DNA from: Dehalococcoidia bacterium
GTDB taxonomy: Bacteria > Chloroflexota > Dehalococcoidia > UBA3495 > JAAXIE01
Assembly (NCBI GenBank): GCA_012270525.1
Contig: JAAXIE010000120.1
Location: 1 to 5,042, forward strand
Length of the DNA: 5,042 nucleotides
Reading direction: 5' to 3'
Part shown: one piece after another, positions 1 to 5,042 of the stretch
How positions within the stretch are numbered: the stretch's first letter is position 1
How the letters are laid out: each line of letters starts with the position of its first letter
The notes under the pieces: model-generated
Seen by the model: the letters and a program-made list of their open reading frames with translations, nothing else
What the model was told of the DNA's origin: nothing
The model's database searches: none
Position numbers and translations under genes: made by a program

Positions 1-1250
1 CAGCGTCCGTAGAAGGCGCGGTGGTTCGCCTCGCTGAAGCGCGTATCGCTGGCCCAAGCCATCAGGTTCTCGTCGAACCCCTCGTGACCCAAGGCCATGG
101 CGGTATGCATGGCGTAGCGACGCGATACGACCCCGCGACTGGTGGCGGTGCACTCCTGCCAGTTGTCCATATCGTCCTGCTCGAATGTGCCCGTCGGTCC
201 GAACCCGCGTGAGCCTGCCAACCGAATGGCGTCCTTGACCTCCTGCGGGGCGGACTTGTCCACGTATGCCCACGACCATATCTCCGTCTGGTTGGGCCCG
301 CGCGGCTGCCATACCCTTATCGTGCGCGAACCGGTGCGCAGGATGGAGAAGTTGGGGAAGATGGTCCCAGCGATGGGATTGACCAGGTCATGCCTCTCCC
401 CCAGTCGCTGCCGTATATCCGCTGCATGTTTGGTCTCGTAGGCGTCCAGCACGGGCATCAGGGGATCGGCTGTCTCGCCAGGGCTCAATGCCAGGATGCA
501 GTGTCCCCACTCGGTGGATACCAGCCGACCGGGTTCCTGGCTGGCCGGCCGGTTGAACCGGGCATCCACTGCGGAGCGGTGCGTCCATGGGACATGGTAA
601 GAGTCGCCAGCGAAGTTCTCCGCTGCCAGCTTCCAGTTGCAGGGAACAACCCACTTGTGCATCCCGCCCACCATCTCGATGCCACCCTCGCGGCGGTCGA
701 AGAAGTTGTCCATGTACCAGGTCATCTCCCCCAGGTACTCCAGCAGGGGAGGAGCATCGGGATTGAAGGTGGCGAAAATCATCCCCTTGTAGTCGTCGAT
801 TTTCGCAACCGGCGCCAACCCCCACTTCTCGGTGTCCAGTTCGTCGTAGTAGGCCTCGCGCAGGCTGGGGACGGCGATGAGTTTGCCCTCGCTGCTGTAG
901 GTCCAACCGTGGTAGGCGCAGACAAAGGCCGAGGCGTTGCCGCTGTCGGCACGACATACCCGGTTGCCACGGTGACGGCATACGTTCAGGAAGGCCCGCA
1001 CCTGGCCGTTGCTGTCCCGCGTGACAAGGACCGGGTCTTCGGCCATGTAGGTGGTGAAGAAATCACCGGGGTTGGGTATCACCGTCTCATGACAGAGGAA
1101 GAGCCAACTCGGAGCGAAGACCCGCTCCAACTCTTCCCTGTAAATCTCTTCGTCGGAGAAGATGCGGCGGTCCATCATGCCCCGCTGGACGTCCACCAGA
1201 TTGCCGCCCTGTGTCCTGGTTCCGGATTCCATCCTGTCGCGCGCCGTCAT
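1..1250 (-). CDS. Rieske non-heme iron ring-hydroxylating oxygenase, alpha subunit (3' end cut by window edge)
   Basis: The protein is the catalytic large subunit of a Rieske-type oxygenase, which uses electrons from a ferredoxin/reductase to insert oxygen into an aromatic or related substrate in the cytoplasm. Read from the ATG at 1250, about 416 codons are visible and no stop is reached, so only a short C-terminal tail should be missing (family usually 420-460 aa). The [2Fe-2S] site is C91-x-H93 ... C111-x2-H114 with 17 residues between. The mononuclear iron site is the block [13 protein letters not shown], giving D216 (bridging Asp to the next subunit's Rieske centre), H219 and H224. The third ligand lies in FEQDDMDNW (D359/D360 region). 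The N-terminal pattern [23 protein letters not shown] is typical of the family. The start has an AAGGGGG Shine-Dalgarno 5 nt away. It follows the transporter gene by 38 nt in an apparent operon. No beta subunit, ferredoxin or reductase gene is visible; they could lie beyond the left edge. The substrate cannot be read from the sequence. Confidence 0.95.
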   Translation of the reverse strand, partial: MTARDRMESGTRTQGGNLVDVQRGMMDRRIFSDEEIYREELERVFAPSWLFLCHETVIPNPGDFFTTYMAEDPVLVTRDSNGQVRAFLNVCRHRGNRVCRADSGNASAFVCAYHGWTYSSEGKLIAVPSLREAYYDELDTEKWGLAPVAKIDDYKGMIFATFNPDAPPLLEYLGEMTWYMDNFFDRREGGIEMVGGMHKWVVPCNWKLAAENFAGDSYHVPWTHRSAVDARFNRPASQEPGRLVSTEWGHCILALSPGETADPLMPVLDAYETKHAADIRQRLGERHDLVNPIAGTIFPNFSILRTGSRTIRVWQPRGPNQTEIWSWAYVDKSAPQEVKDAIRLAGSRGFGPTGTFEQDDMDNWQECTATSRGVVSRRYAMHTAMALGHEGFDENLMAWASDTRFSEANHRAFYGR

Positions 1251-1255
1251 GTCAG

Positions 1256-1262
1256 CCCCCTT
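1256..1262 (-). promoter_or_regulatory. Ribosome binding site of the oxygenase gene
   Basis: On the minus strand AAGGGGG is followed by CTGAC and then the ATG at 1250. This supports that start over the internal ATG six codons later, and shows independent translation initiation after the upstream transporter gene. Confidence 0.7.
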
Positions 1263-1288
1263 GCCTGCCCTCGATGGTGGAGATGGGG

Positions 1289-2554
1289 TCAACCTGCAGT
1301 GGATGCGCTGGTCTGTGGCATCACCACCTGGTAGCGTGCCGAGTATTCCCGTTCCTTCACACCGAAGGAACTGAGGGTGGCCAGCAGAAGGAGACAGGCC
1401 ACCGCGAAGAAGGCCATATCGTAGCTTCCGAGGAGGTCGTGCATATTGCCTGCGAACTGTATGCTGGCGGCCGCCCCCAACTGGTGGAACAGGAACGTCA
1501 TGCCGGTGAGTGTGCCCAGGAACCGCAGGCCATAGATGTCCGCGGTGAGGCTGGTGGTCAGTGGGCCCGTCGCCCACCAGGAGAAGCCCAGCACCGAGGC
1601 AAAGGCCCAGATCGACCATGGGGCAGGCAGGATGAACAGCATCATGTAGCCCAGGAACCGGCCACCGTACACCAGGGCCAGCAGGTTCTTGCGGGGGAAC
1701 TTGTCGGCAAGGGCGGTGGCTCCCAGTAGCCCCACCACGTTCAGCCCGCTCATCAAGCCGAAGGCCAACGCCGCAGTCGACTTCGTCATCCCCTCCTCTT
1801 CGGCATAGGGGATGAAATGGAAGCTCATGATGGAGGTGGTGGCCCCGCAGGCAAAGTAGGCCAGTGACAACTGCCAGAAGGGGGCCGATTTCAGCGATGC
1901 CCTCCAGTAGTCCAACTCCAGCGGTCCGGGGACCGGCGTACTCGGCGGGGTGGGCTGGCCGTGGGCGTCGGTGTCCCGCTCCCCGTCGGGACGGAGACCC
2001 ATGTCCGACGGGTCGTTGCGCAGTAATAGGAAGGAAAGGGGAAAGCCGAGGGTCAGGATGATGATCCCCAGCACGAGCCAGGTCTCGCGCCAGTCCAGCA
2101 CCTGCACCAGGTAGCCGGTGAGCGGCACCAGGACCAAGCCACCCACCGAAGCACCCGCAGTGCTGATGCCCAAGGCCGTGGCCCGGCGCTTGCGGAACCA
2201 CCTCGTCAGCAACGCCCCGCTGATGTTGATCGTGCTGGCACTGGAGCCGATGGCCCCCAGGATGCCGAAGCCAAGAATCAGGTAGGCGATTTGGGGCGTG
2301 GCCATGAGCATCACCGTGCTACCGGCCAAAATCAGGACGCCGGTGAGAATCACCTTCCGCGCCCCCAGCTTGTCGTAGAACCAGCCAGCGAAGGGCTGGC
2401 AGATGCCGGCGGCGATCATCCCCACCAAGCCAGCCACGGAGATGAGGCCTCGACTCCATTCGAACTCTTCACTCATCGGAGTGACGAAGTTTCCGAAGCT
2501 GCTGCGGGAGCCGATGGATACCAGGGCGACGAAGAAGGTGACGCCTACTATCAC
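1289..2554 (-). CDS. MFS transporter, oxalate/formate antiporter (OFA)/monocarboxylate-like, start uncertain
   Basis: A 12-helix Major Facilitator Superfamily carrier of the inner membrane, 421 aa counted from the GTG at 2554. Loop 2-3 carries the MFS signature G57-x3-D61-x2-G64-x-R66 ([12 protein letters not shown]). The loop [13 protein letters not shown] and the helix [19 protein letters not shown] around residues 118-150 match the loop 4-5/TM5 region of monocarboxylate/OFA-type members. A hydrophilic central loop (about 178-225) starts with the usual DMGLRPDG, and a second degenerate signature (ADKFPRKN) sits at 283-290. The reading frame is open upstream to a TAA at 2699-2701 and encodes KQPLFYGW directly before the GTG. 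That FYGWVIV block is normal N-terminal sequence for this group, so the real start is probably upstream of 2554, although no ATG, GTG, TTG or CTG exists there in frame. An in-frame ACG at 2642-2644 lies 5 nt after GGGAGG and would give 451 aa. The gene is probably cotranscribed with the oxygenase gene and may import its substrate, most likely an organic acid; the substrate itself is inferred only from context. Confidence 0.9.
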   Translation of the reverse strand: MIVGVTFFVALVSIGSRSSFGNFVTPMSEEFEWSRGLISVAGLVGMIAAGICQPFAGWFYDKLGARKVILTGVLILAGSTVMLMATPQIAYLILGFGILGAIGSSASTINISGALLTRWFRKRRATALGISTAGASVGGLVLVPLTGYLVQVLDWRETWLVLGIIILTLGFPLSFLLLRNDPSDMGLRPDGERDTDAHGQPTPPSTPVPGPLELDYWRASLKSAPFWQLSLAYFACGATTSIMSFHFIPYAEEEGMTKSTAALAFGLMSGLNVVGLLGATALADKFPRKNLLALVYGGRFLGYMMLFILPAPWSIWAFASVLGFSWWATGPLTTSLTADIYGLRFLGTLTGMTFLFHQLGAAASIQFAGNMHDLLGSYDMAFFAVACLLLLATLSSFGVKEREYSARYQVVMPQTSASTAG

Positions 2555-2641
2555 CCAACCATAGAAGAGGGGTTGCTTGGTACGCCTCGGAGACGTTGGC
2601 GCGCCCCCCGCAGGCTGGTTACCGGTAGGTGGTGCGTCGTC

Positions 2642-2655
2642 CGTAACAACCTCCC
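2642..2655 (-). promoter_or_regulatory. Candidate Shine-Dalgarno with in-frame ACG start for the transporter
   Basis: Minus strand reads GGGAGG (2655-2650), TTGTT, then ACG (2644-2642) in the transporter frame. The spacing is good for initiation and the resulting 30-residue extension contains the conserved FYGW motif. By contrast no purine-rich site precedes the GTG at 2554. ACG initiation is rare, so a mutated or misread ATG is also possible. Confidence 0.35.
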
Positions 2656-2712
2656 GCGCCGCGCGTCTGCCTACTCGTGCAGGCCTCTGCGAAAAGGATT
2701 AGTTGCAGGCGT

Positions 2713-2727
2713 GAAGTGTATCACTTC
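2713..2727. promoter_or_regulatory. Perfect inverted repeat, candidate operator
   Basis: GAAGTG-TAT-CACTTC is a perfect 6-bp inverted repeat with a 3-nt centre, directly visible. It lies between the two divergent genes, about 70 nt upstream of the candidate ACG start of the transporter and 120 nt upstream of the small protein gene. Size and symmetry suit a dimeric helix-turn-helix repressor, but the cognate regulator is unknown. On the minus strand it overlaps a poor TTGTAA/GATACA promoter-like pair, which would allow repression by occlusion. Confidence 0.45.
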
Positions 2728-2744
2728 GAACGGCACGGTTACAA

Positions 2745-2773
2745 TTGACGCTGGGCTCAACAGAGACTAGACG
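2745..2773 (+). promoter_or_regulatory. Weak sigma70-type promoter candidate for the small acidic protein gene
   Basis: TTGACG at 2745-2750 is a 5/6 match to the -35 consensus and is followed after exactly 17 nt by TAGACG at 2768-2773, only a 3/6 match to the -10 box. The spacing is ideal and the position is suitable for the gene starting at 2848, but the -10 is poor in this GC-rich setting. Confidence 0.25.
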
Positions 2774-2780
2774 GCCGAAA

Positions 2781-2797
2781 CCGCCATCGATTGGCGG
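2781..2797 (+). repeat. Inverted repeat / leader hairpin
   Basis: CCGCCA-TCGAT-TGGCGG is a perfect 6-bp inverted repeat with a 5-nt loop. It would lie in the 5' untranslated leader of the small protein gene, about 50 nt before its start. It could be an mRNA hairpin or a second protein-binding palindrome; its arms are unrelated to those of the repeat at 2713-2727. Confidence 0.4.
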
Positions 2798-2847
2798 CAT
2801 GGACAGACTTGGGGCACGGCGCAAACTACGAATTCAGGATGGCACAG

Positions 2848-3246
2848 ATGGCAGACCGGCAGATTACCCTCGAAACATACGAAACACCATTCAGCCCCGA
2901 GGACAAGGACGCCAACTTCAAGCACGACGTGGCCACCTACAGCAGGCTCGACCCCATGCCTGCCCTGGACCGCATGAGTCGCAACCTGGATATACCGGTG
3001 GGGGCATTGGTGCGCTACGTTCTGGCCCGCTGGGCGACCTCGGGAAGCGATGCCCTGCTGGAAGTCGGTCCGCTGGTGGTGCGCCAGATGGGGGCTCTCA
3101 TCCAGCAGGCCGAAGAAGAAGCCACCGACGAAGCCCGCGTCAAGGCCTACGACGGTCTTCGCCAGATAGTGTCCTGGCTCACCATTCCCCTCGACAACCC
3201 CAACTGGCAAGCCCCCCGGTCACGCCCGAGTAGCCCGAGTAGCTAG
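2848..3246 (+). CDS. Small acidic hypothetical protein with a possible HTH-like segment
   Basis: A 132-aa soluble protein with no signal peptide or membrane segment. The start at 2848 was chosen because AGGA at 2836-2839 is 8 nt upstream; ATG 2839 and TTG 2791 are in-frame alternatives with poorer sites. Residues 6-36 are acidic and aromatic (TLETYETPFSPEDKDANF). Residues about 38-63 (LDRMSRNLDIPVGALVRYVL) have a helix, turn with glycine, helix pattern resembling a helix-turn-helix. Residues 75-110 are a helical stretch rich in Glu and Gln, and the last dozen residues are low complexity (Pro/Ser/Arg). From memory it resembles DUF6027-type proteins, which are uncharacterised; this match was not checked. 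It is transcribed divergently from the transporter-oxygenase operon and converges on the next gene, with which it overlaps by 4 bp. Function unknown; a regulator is one possibility. Confidence 0.8.
   Translation: MADRQITLETYETPFSPEDKDANFKHDVATYSRLDPMPALDRMSRNLDIPVGALVRYVLARWATSGSDALLEVGPLVVRQMGALIQQAEEEATDEARVKAYDGLRQIVSWLTIPLDNPNWQAPRSRPSSPSS
3224..3241 (+). repeat. Tandem 9-bp repeat at the 3' end of the small protein gene
   Basis: GCCCGAGTA occurs twice in a row (3224-3232 and 3233-3241) just before the stop codon and encodes the repeated Pro-Ser-Ser tail. It looks like a recent slippage duplication that lengthened the C-terminus. Confidence 0.7.
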
Positions 3247-3929
3247 GAGCTTGGCACCGCCTGCTGGGGAGCCCCGTAGGCGGCGGTGAAGAGTCTCTCG
3301 GTGCGACCCGTAGCCAGCATAGCCCCTACTGCGATGAGCCACAGGAAGAAAACAGCCCCAACGATGGGGTGCAGGATGGTTGCCTCGTCCCACCACACGA
3401 ATTGCATGGCTATGCCAATGATGGCCGAAGCAGGGGCGACCTTTCTCAGTGGTCCGCCTACTTGCCATTGGTATTTGGTGGCTAGGACCAAGGCCAGGCC
3501 GGCTAGCGAGAACCCTATCTTCCCGGTGAGCCACCGGGCATCGTACGTGCCCTCGACAAAACTCGTGATGCCCGGAGCATAAATGGCCAGCAGGATCGTG
3601 CAAACGCCTGACAATGCTGTTATGGCCCCGGATGCAGCCAGAAGATAAGGCACTACGGGCGTGGCGAGGCGTGACCGAATTATCCAAGTCCTGACGACGT
3701 ACCAGCCACCGCCTATCAGGGCCAAGGCAGCTATGAACCTGGCGATGCCGTTGAGAGTGTAAGCGGCGCGGCTGTCGGCGATGGCTTGCAGCGATTGTTC
3801 CAGGGTTGGCTGGTCGGCCTCGGCAACCAGCCGTGCTGCGACCATGACTGCGGTCGCGCCAGCACTAAGAAGCAGTAGTTTTCCGCCGGTCCTGGCTGCG
3901 GAGTCGATGCTTCCTGATTCTATCGCCAT
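3243..3929 (-). CDS. Six-TM integral membrane protein of unknown function
   Basis: A 228-aa protein that I do not recognise. Hydrophobic segments lie at about 17-36, 60-80, 90-117, 134-152, 164-181 and 185-206, giving six predicted membrane helices. Notable features are the charged loop between TM1 and TM2 (EADQPTLEQSLQAIADSR) and a WWDEATILHP motif between TM5 and TM6 with acidic and His residues. The start at 3929 is preceded by GGAG with a 6-nt spacer. The frame is open further upstream to 4076, but that part is AT-rich, His/Tyr-rich and covers regulatory sequence, so it is not taken as coding. The gene lies 227 nt downstream of the MTHFR-family gene on the same strand and converges with the small acidic protein gene, sharing CTAG for both stops. 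A Fur-box-like site in its leader hints at metal-responsive control. No transport motif is visible, so no substrate is proposed. Confidence 0.85.
   Translation of the reverse strand: MAIESGSIDSAARTGGKLLLLSAGATAVMVAARLVAEADQPTLEQSLQAIADSRAAYTLNGIARFIAALALIGGGWYVVRTWIIRSRLATPVVPYLLAASGAITALSGVCTILLAIYAPGITSFVEGTYDARWLTGKIGFSLAGLALVLATKYQWQVGGPLRKVAPASAIIGIAMQFVWWDEATILHPIVGAVFFLWLIAVGAMLATGRTERLFTAAYGAPQQAVPSS
3257..3283. other. Strong hairpin inside the 3' end of the membrane protein gene
   Basis: CCGCCT (3257-3262) pairs with AGGCGG (3278-3283), and the stem continues inward through a G-U, a C-G, one mismatch and three G-C pairs to a 3-nt loop. It begins 11 nt past the stop of the plus-strand gene and just inside the end of the minus-strand gene. 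There is no T-tract on either side, so it is not a standard rho-independent terminator; it could protect mRNA 3' ends or help termination of the plus-strand transcript. Confidence 0.35.
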
Positions 3930-3935
3930 TCGAGA

Positions 3936-3939
3936 CTCC
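3936..3939 (-). promoter_or_regulatory. Ribosome binding site of the membrane protein gene
   Basis: Minus strand GGAG, then TCTCGA, then the ATG at 3929. The 6-nt spacing supports this start over ATG 3953 and the more upstream ones. Confidence 0.6.
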
Positions 3940-3946
3940 AAACCGC

Positions 3947-3960
3947 CTCCCATCGGGGAG
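3947..3960 (-). other. Leader hairpin upstream of the membrane protein start
   Basis: CTCCC-CGAT-GGGAG on the minus strand is a perfect 5-bp stem with a 4-nt loop, placed between the Fur-box-like sequence and the ribosome binding site. The GGGAG arm continues into GGGAGG, itself a Shine-Dalgarno-like sequence that the stem would hide. Confidence 0.35.
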
Positions 3961-3973
3961 ATTAGTACACACC

Positions 3974-3992
3974 AATAATGATAATGATCATA
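3974..3992. promoter_or_regulatory. Fur-box-like sequence
   Basis: AATAATGATAATGATCATA matches the classical Fur box GATAATGATAATCATTATC at 15 of 19 positions, and it can also be read as three consecutive NAT(A/C)AT hexamers, the arrangement bound by Fur dimers. It sits 45 nt upstream of the membrane protein start codon, in the AT-rich part of the leader. The match is seen directly; binding by a Fur-family regulator is inferred. Confidence 0.5.
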
Positions 3993-4011
3993 CACATATC
4001 CGAGCGCTATG

Positions 4012-4022
4012 TATAGACTATA
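4012..4022 (-). promoter_or_regulatory. -10-like box within a short palindrome
   Basis: TATAGACTATA is a perfect 5-bp inverted repeat around one base. On the minus strand it begins TATAGT (4022-4017), a 5/6 match to the -10 consensus, which would place the transcript start near 4010 and the Fur-box-like site just downstream of it. No convincing -35 box is found 16-18 nt upstream. Confidence 0.3.
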
Positions 4023-4156
4023 ACACTTTGGCGACTTGGGAATCGAATGAATACCTGTATGACATAAGCGGCGCATCGAAGGGCGGGACTGCCACTATTG
4101 GAGTGTAGAGACGAGGAAGCGTGCCCGGAAAGAGACTGCTGGCGAGGTGGTGTGTC

Positions 4157-5041
4157 TCATTCCTGGCTGTTGGGGTGCCATGCGTCCAGCATGGCGTTGA
4201 AGGTTTCCATGGCTGGGTCGGAGACCCCGTAGGGGCACTCGAAATGCACACCCACCGGAAACCCGGCTTCGGCCACGCCTTCGACTATCGCCCTGTAGTG
4301 GTCCACCATGGCCGCCTTCTTCTGCTGGAAGGGCATGGCAGCCAGTTCCGTCACCCACTCTATCTCTGGGCCGACCAGGTCGCTGGTGTCGTCCTTGATG
4401 AGCCACCGTATCAGGCCCAGCCGCTCCTCCAGTTGCGGCACGAAACCGAAGGAGAGAAGGATTTCGGGGCGGTGGGGATGCTGCTTCATCTGTTCCAGGA
4501 AGGTCAGGATTTGCTGGCTGTAGAGCAGTTGGGTCATGGCGAAGTTGGCCCCGCATTCCAGCTTGTACAGCAGGCGTCCCTCCTCCTCCAAGCGGGTGGG
4601 GATCAGGATCGCCCCCCGCGAAGGCATGACATCGCTGTAGATGCCAAGGGCCTCGTTGGGCGACGGCCCCACTATGTCGGCATCGTCGAATACCCGCGGC
4701 ACTCCCACGAACACCACCCGGTCCACGCCAGCCTGCCTCAGGCTGTCGACACGCTCATCCAGTTGCTTCCTGGGAGTGAAAACGGTCACCTGGGTCAGGA
4801 TGCAGGAAGCCGGTATTTTCTCGCGCAGTGCGATGCTGGAGTCCAATGCATCGGTCTTCTCGTCCAGCGGTACTGGGCGGTCCCCTTCCTCGGGGATCAT
4901 CTGGGGAACGACCAGCGTGTTGATGTGGTCGATGAGCCCCGATTTGTCGAGTTGGGCCCGTGTCTTCCGGGCCTCTTCCTCGGCTAGGGCCTGACCCCCT
5001 GACTTGGACGTGGGGATCAACTCCAGTGCAATAGTTGCCAA
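4157..5041 (-). CDS. Methylenetetrahydrofolate reductase (MetF/MTHFR) family protein, 5' end at window edge
   Basis: A flavin-dependent TIM-barrel protein of the MTHFR family, which normally reduces 5,10-methylene-THF to 5-methyl-THF in the cytoplasm for methionine synthesis and one-carbon flux. 294 codons are visible counted from a TTG at 5041, near the 296 aa of E. coli MetF; the true start may lie just beyond the edge. ALELIP (E7) corresponds to FEFFPP (catalytic Glu28) of E. coli MetF. GANFAMTQLLYS (165-175, Q171) corresponds to GANRAITQFFFD (Gln183), and VGVHFECPYG near 263 to the DFHFYTLN strand. The segment VVFVGVPRVFDD (109-120) aligns with IVALRGDLPPG, but the Asp120 position appears to be Val or Pro here. 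This divergence means a related reaction, such as C1 transfer linked to demethylation, cannot be excluded. The next gene on the strand starts 227 nt downstream. Confidence 0.85.
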   Translation of the reverse strand: MATIALELIPTSKSGGQALAEEEARKTRAQLDKSGLIDHINTLVVPQMIPEEGDRPVPLDEKTDALDSSIALREKIPASCILTQVTVFTPRKQLDERVDSLRQAGVDRVVFVGVPRVFDDADIVGPSPNEALGIYSDVMPSRGAILIPTRLEEEGRLLYKLECGANFAMTQLLYSQQILTFLEQMKQHPHRPEILLSFGFVPQLEERLGLIRWLIKDDTSDLVGPEIEWVTELAAMPFQQKKAAMVDHYRAIVEGVAEAGFPVGVHFECPYGVSDPAMETFNAMLDAWHPNSQE

Positions 5042-5042
5042 T

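Larger units (their letters stand above)
2555..2847. other. Divergent region between transporter and small acidic protein gene
   Basis: This stretch separates two genes transcribed away from each other. Its left part (2555 to about 2644) most likely encodes the transporter N-terminus. From about 2660 to 2847 I see no gene, only control-type structure: a perfect inverted repeat at 2713-2727, a weak plus-strand promoter candidate at 2745-2773 and a hairpin-forming inverted repeat at 2781-2797. No rho-independent terminator is present, as expected between divergent genes. Confidence 0.6.
3930..4156 (-). other. Intergenic leader region upstream of the membrane protein gene
   Basis: This 227-nt gap separates two minus-strand genes. 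Positions about 3961-4030 are conspicuously AT-rich against the GC-rich surroundings and contain the promoter-like and Fur-box-like elements listed separately. The part next to the MTHFR-family stop (4060-4156) shows only very short stems such as CACT-ATTGG-AGTG and no hairpin plus T-run, so read-through from the upstream gene remains possible. Confidence 0.6.

Noticed and set aside
390..1334. Long plus-strand open frame opposite the oxygenase gene
   Set aside because: It is the antisense shadow of a gene with a full set of Rieske and mononuclear-iron motifs; its translation shows no recognisable domain.
2745..2847. TTG start at 2791 for the small acidic protein
   Set aside because: It would place the start inside the hairpin at 2781-2797 without a Shine-Dalgarno; the ATG at 2848 has AGGA at suitable distance.
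2767..3210. Minus-strand frame opposite the small acidic protein gene
   Set aside because: The plus-strand protein has a ribosome binding site, coherent amphipathic helices and a family-like core, whereas the antisense frame would run into the divergent control region with no support.
3930..4076. In-frame N-terminal extension of the membrane protein to an ATG at 4076
   Set aside because: The extra 49 residues are His/Tyr/Cys-rich, come from AT-rich DNA holding the -10-like and Fur-like elements, and lack a ribosome binding site; ATG 3929 has a well-placed GGAG.
4060..4156. Rho-independent terminator after the MTHFR-family gene
   Set aside because: Only 4-bp stems and no T-run were found on the minus strand.
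4121..4987. Long plus-strand open frame opposite the MTHFR-family gene
   Set aside because: Antisense shadow of a conserved enzyme; no motif or ribosome binding site supports it.

Overview
The window is a piece of a GC-rich bacterial chromosome with dense, short-gapped genes and no mobile element, rRNA, tRNA or CRISPR array that I can see. The gene types are a Rieske oxygenase, an oxalate/formate-antiporter-like MFS carrier, an MTHFR-family protein and a small acidic protein of a lineage-restricted type. They would fit an environmental Chloroflexota such as SAR202/Dehalococcoidia, but that assignment is an inference from gene style and was not tested by any search.

Layout. Positions 1-1250 (minus) hold the alpha subunit of a Rieske non-heme iron ring-hydroxylating oxygenase, cut by the left edge near its C-terminus. 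Just upstream of it on the same strand, 38 nt away, is an MFS transporter (1289-2554 or further upstream). These two form an apparent operon for uptake and oxidation of an aromatic or other small organic acid. A roughly 290-nt divergent region follows, containing a perfect inverted repeat (2713-2727), a weak plus-strand promoter candidate and a leader hairpin (2781-2797). Next comes a plus-strand gene for a small acidic soluble protein (2848-3246) with a possible helix-turn-helix-like stretch. It meets a minus-strand six-TM membrane protein gene (3243-3929) tail to tail, the two stop codons sharing one CTAG. The leader of the membrane protein gene is AT-rich and contains a 15/19 match to the Fur box. 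The right end (4157-5041, minus) is a methylenetetrahydrofolate reductase-family gene that reaches the window edge.

How they may work together. The MFS-oxygenase pair is the clearest functional unit. The divergent small protein with palindromes between the promoters suggests, but does not prove, local regulation of that unit. The membrane protein may be under metal/Fur control. The MTHFR-family protein would serve one-carbon metabolism; it keeps the glutamate and glutamine of the MetF active site but appears to lack the conserved aspartate of the RGD-type motif, so its exact reaction is open.

Points most worth a second look: the transporter reading frame has no ATG/GTG/TTG/CTG upstream of its conserved N-terminal FYGW motif yet has a good Shine-Dalgarno placed before an in-frame ACG; the Fur-box-like sequence; and the palindromes in the divergent region.
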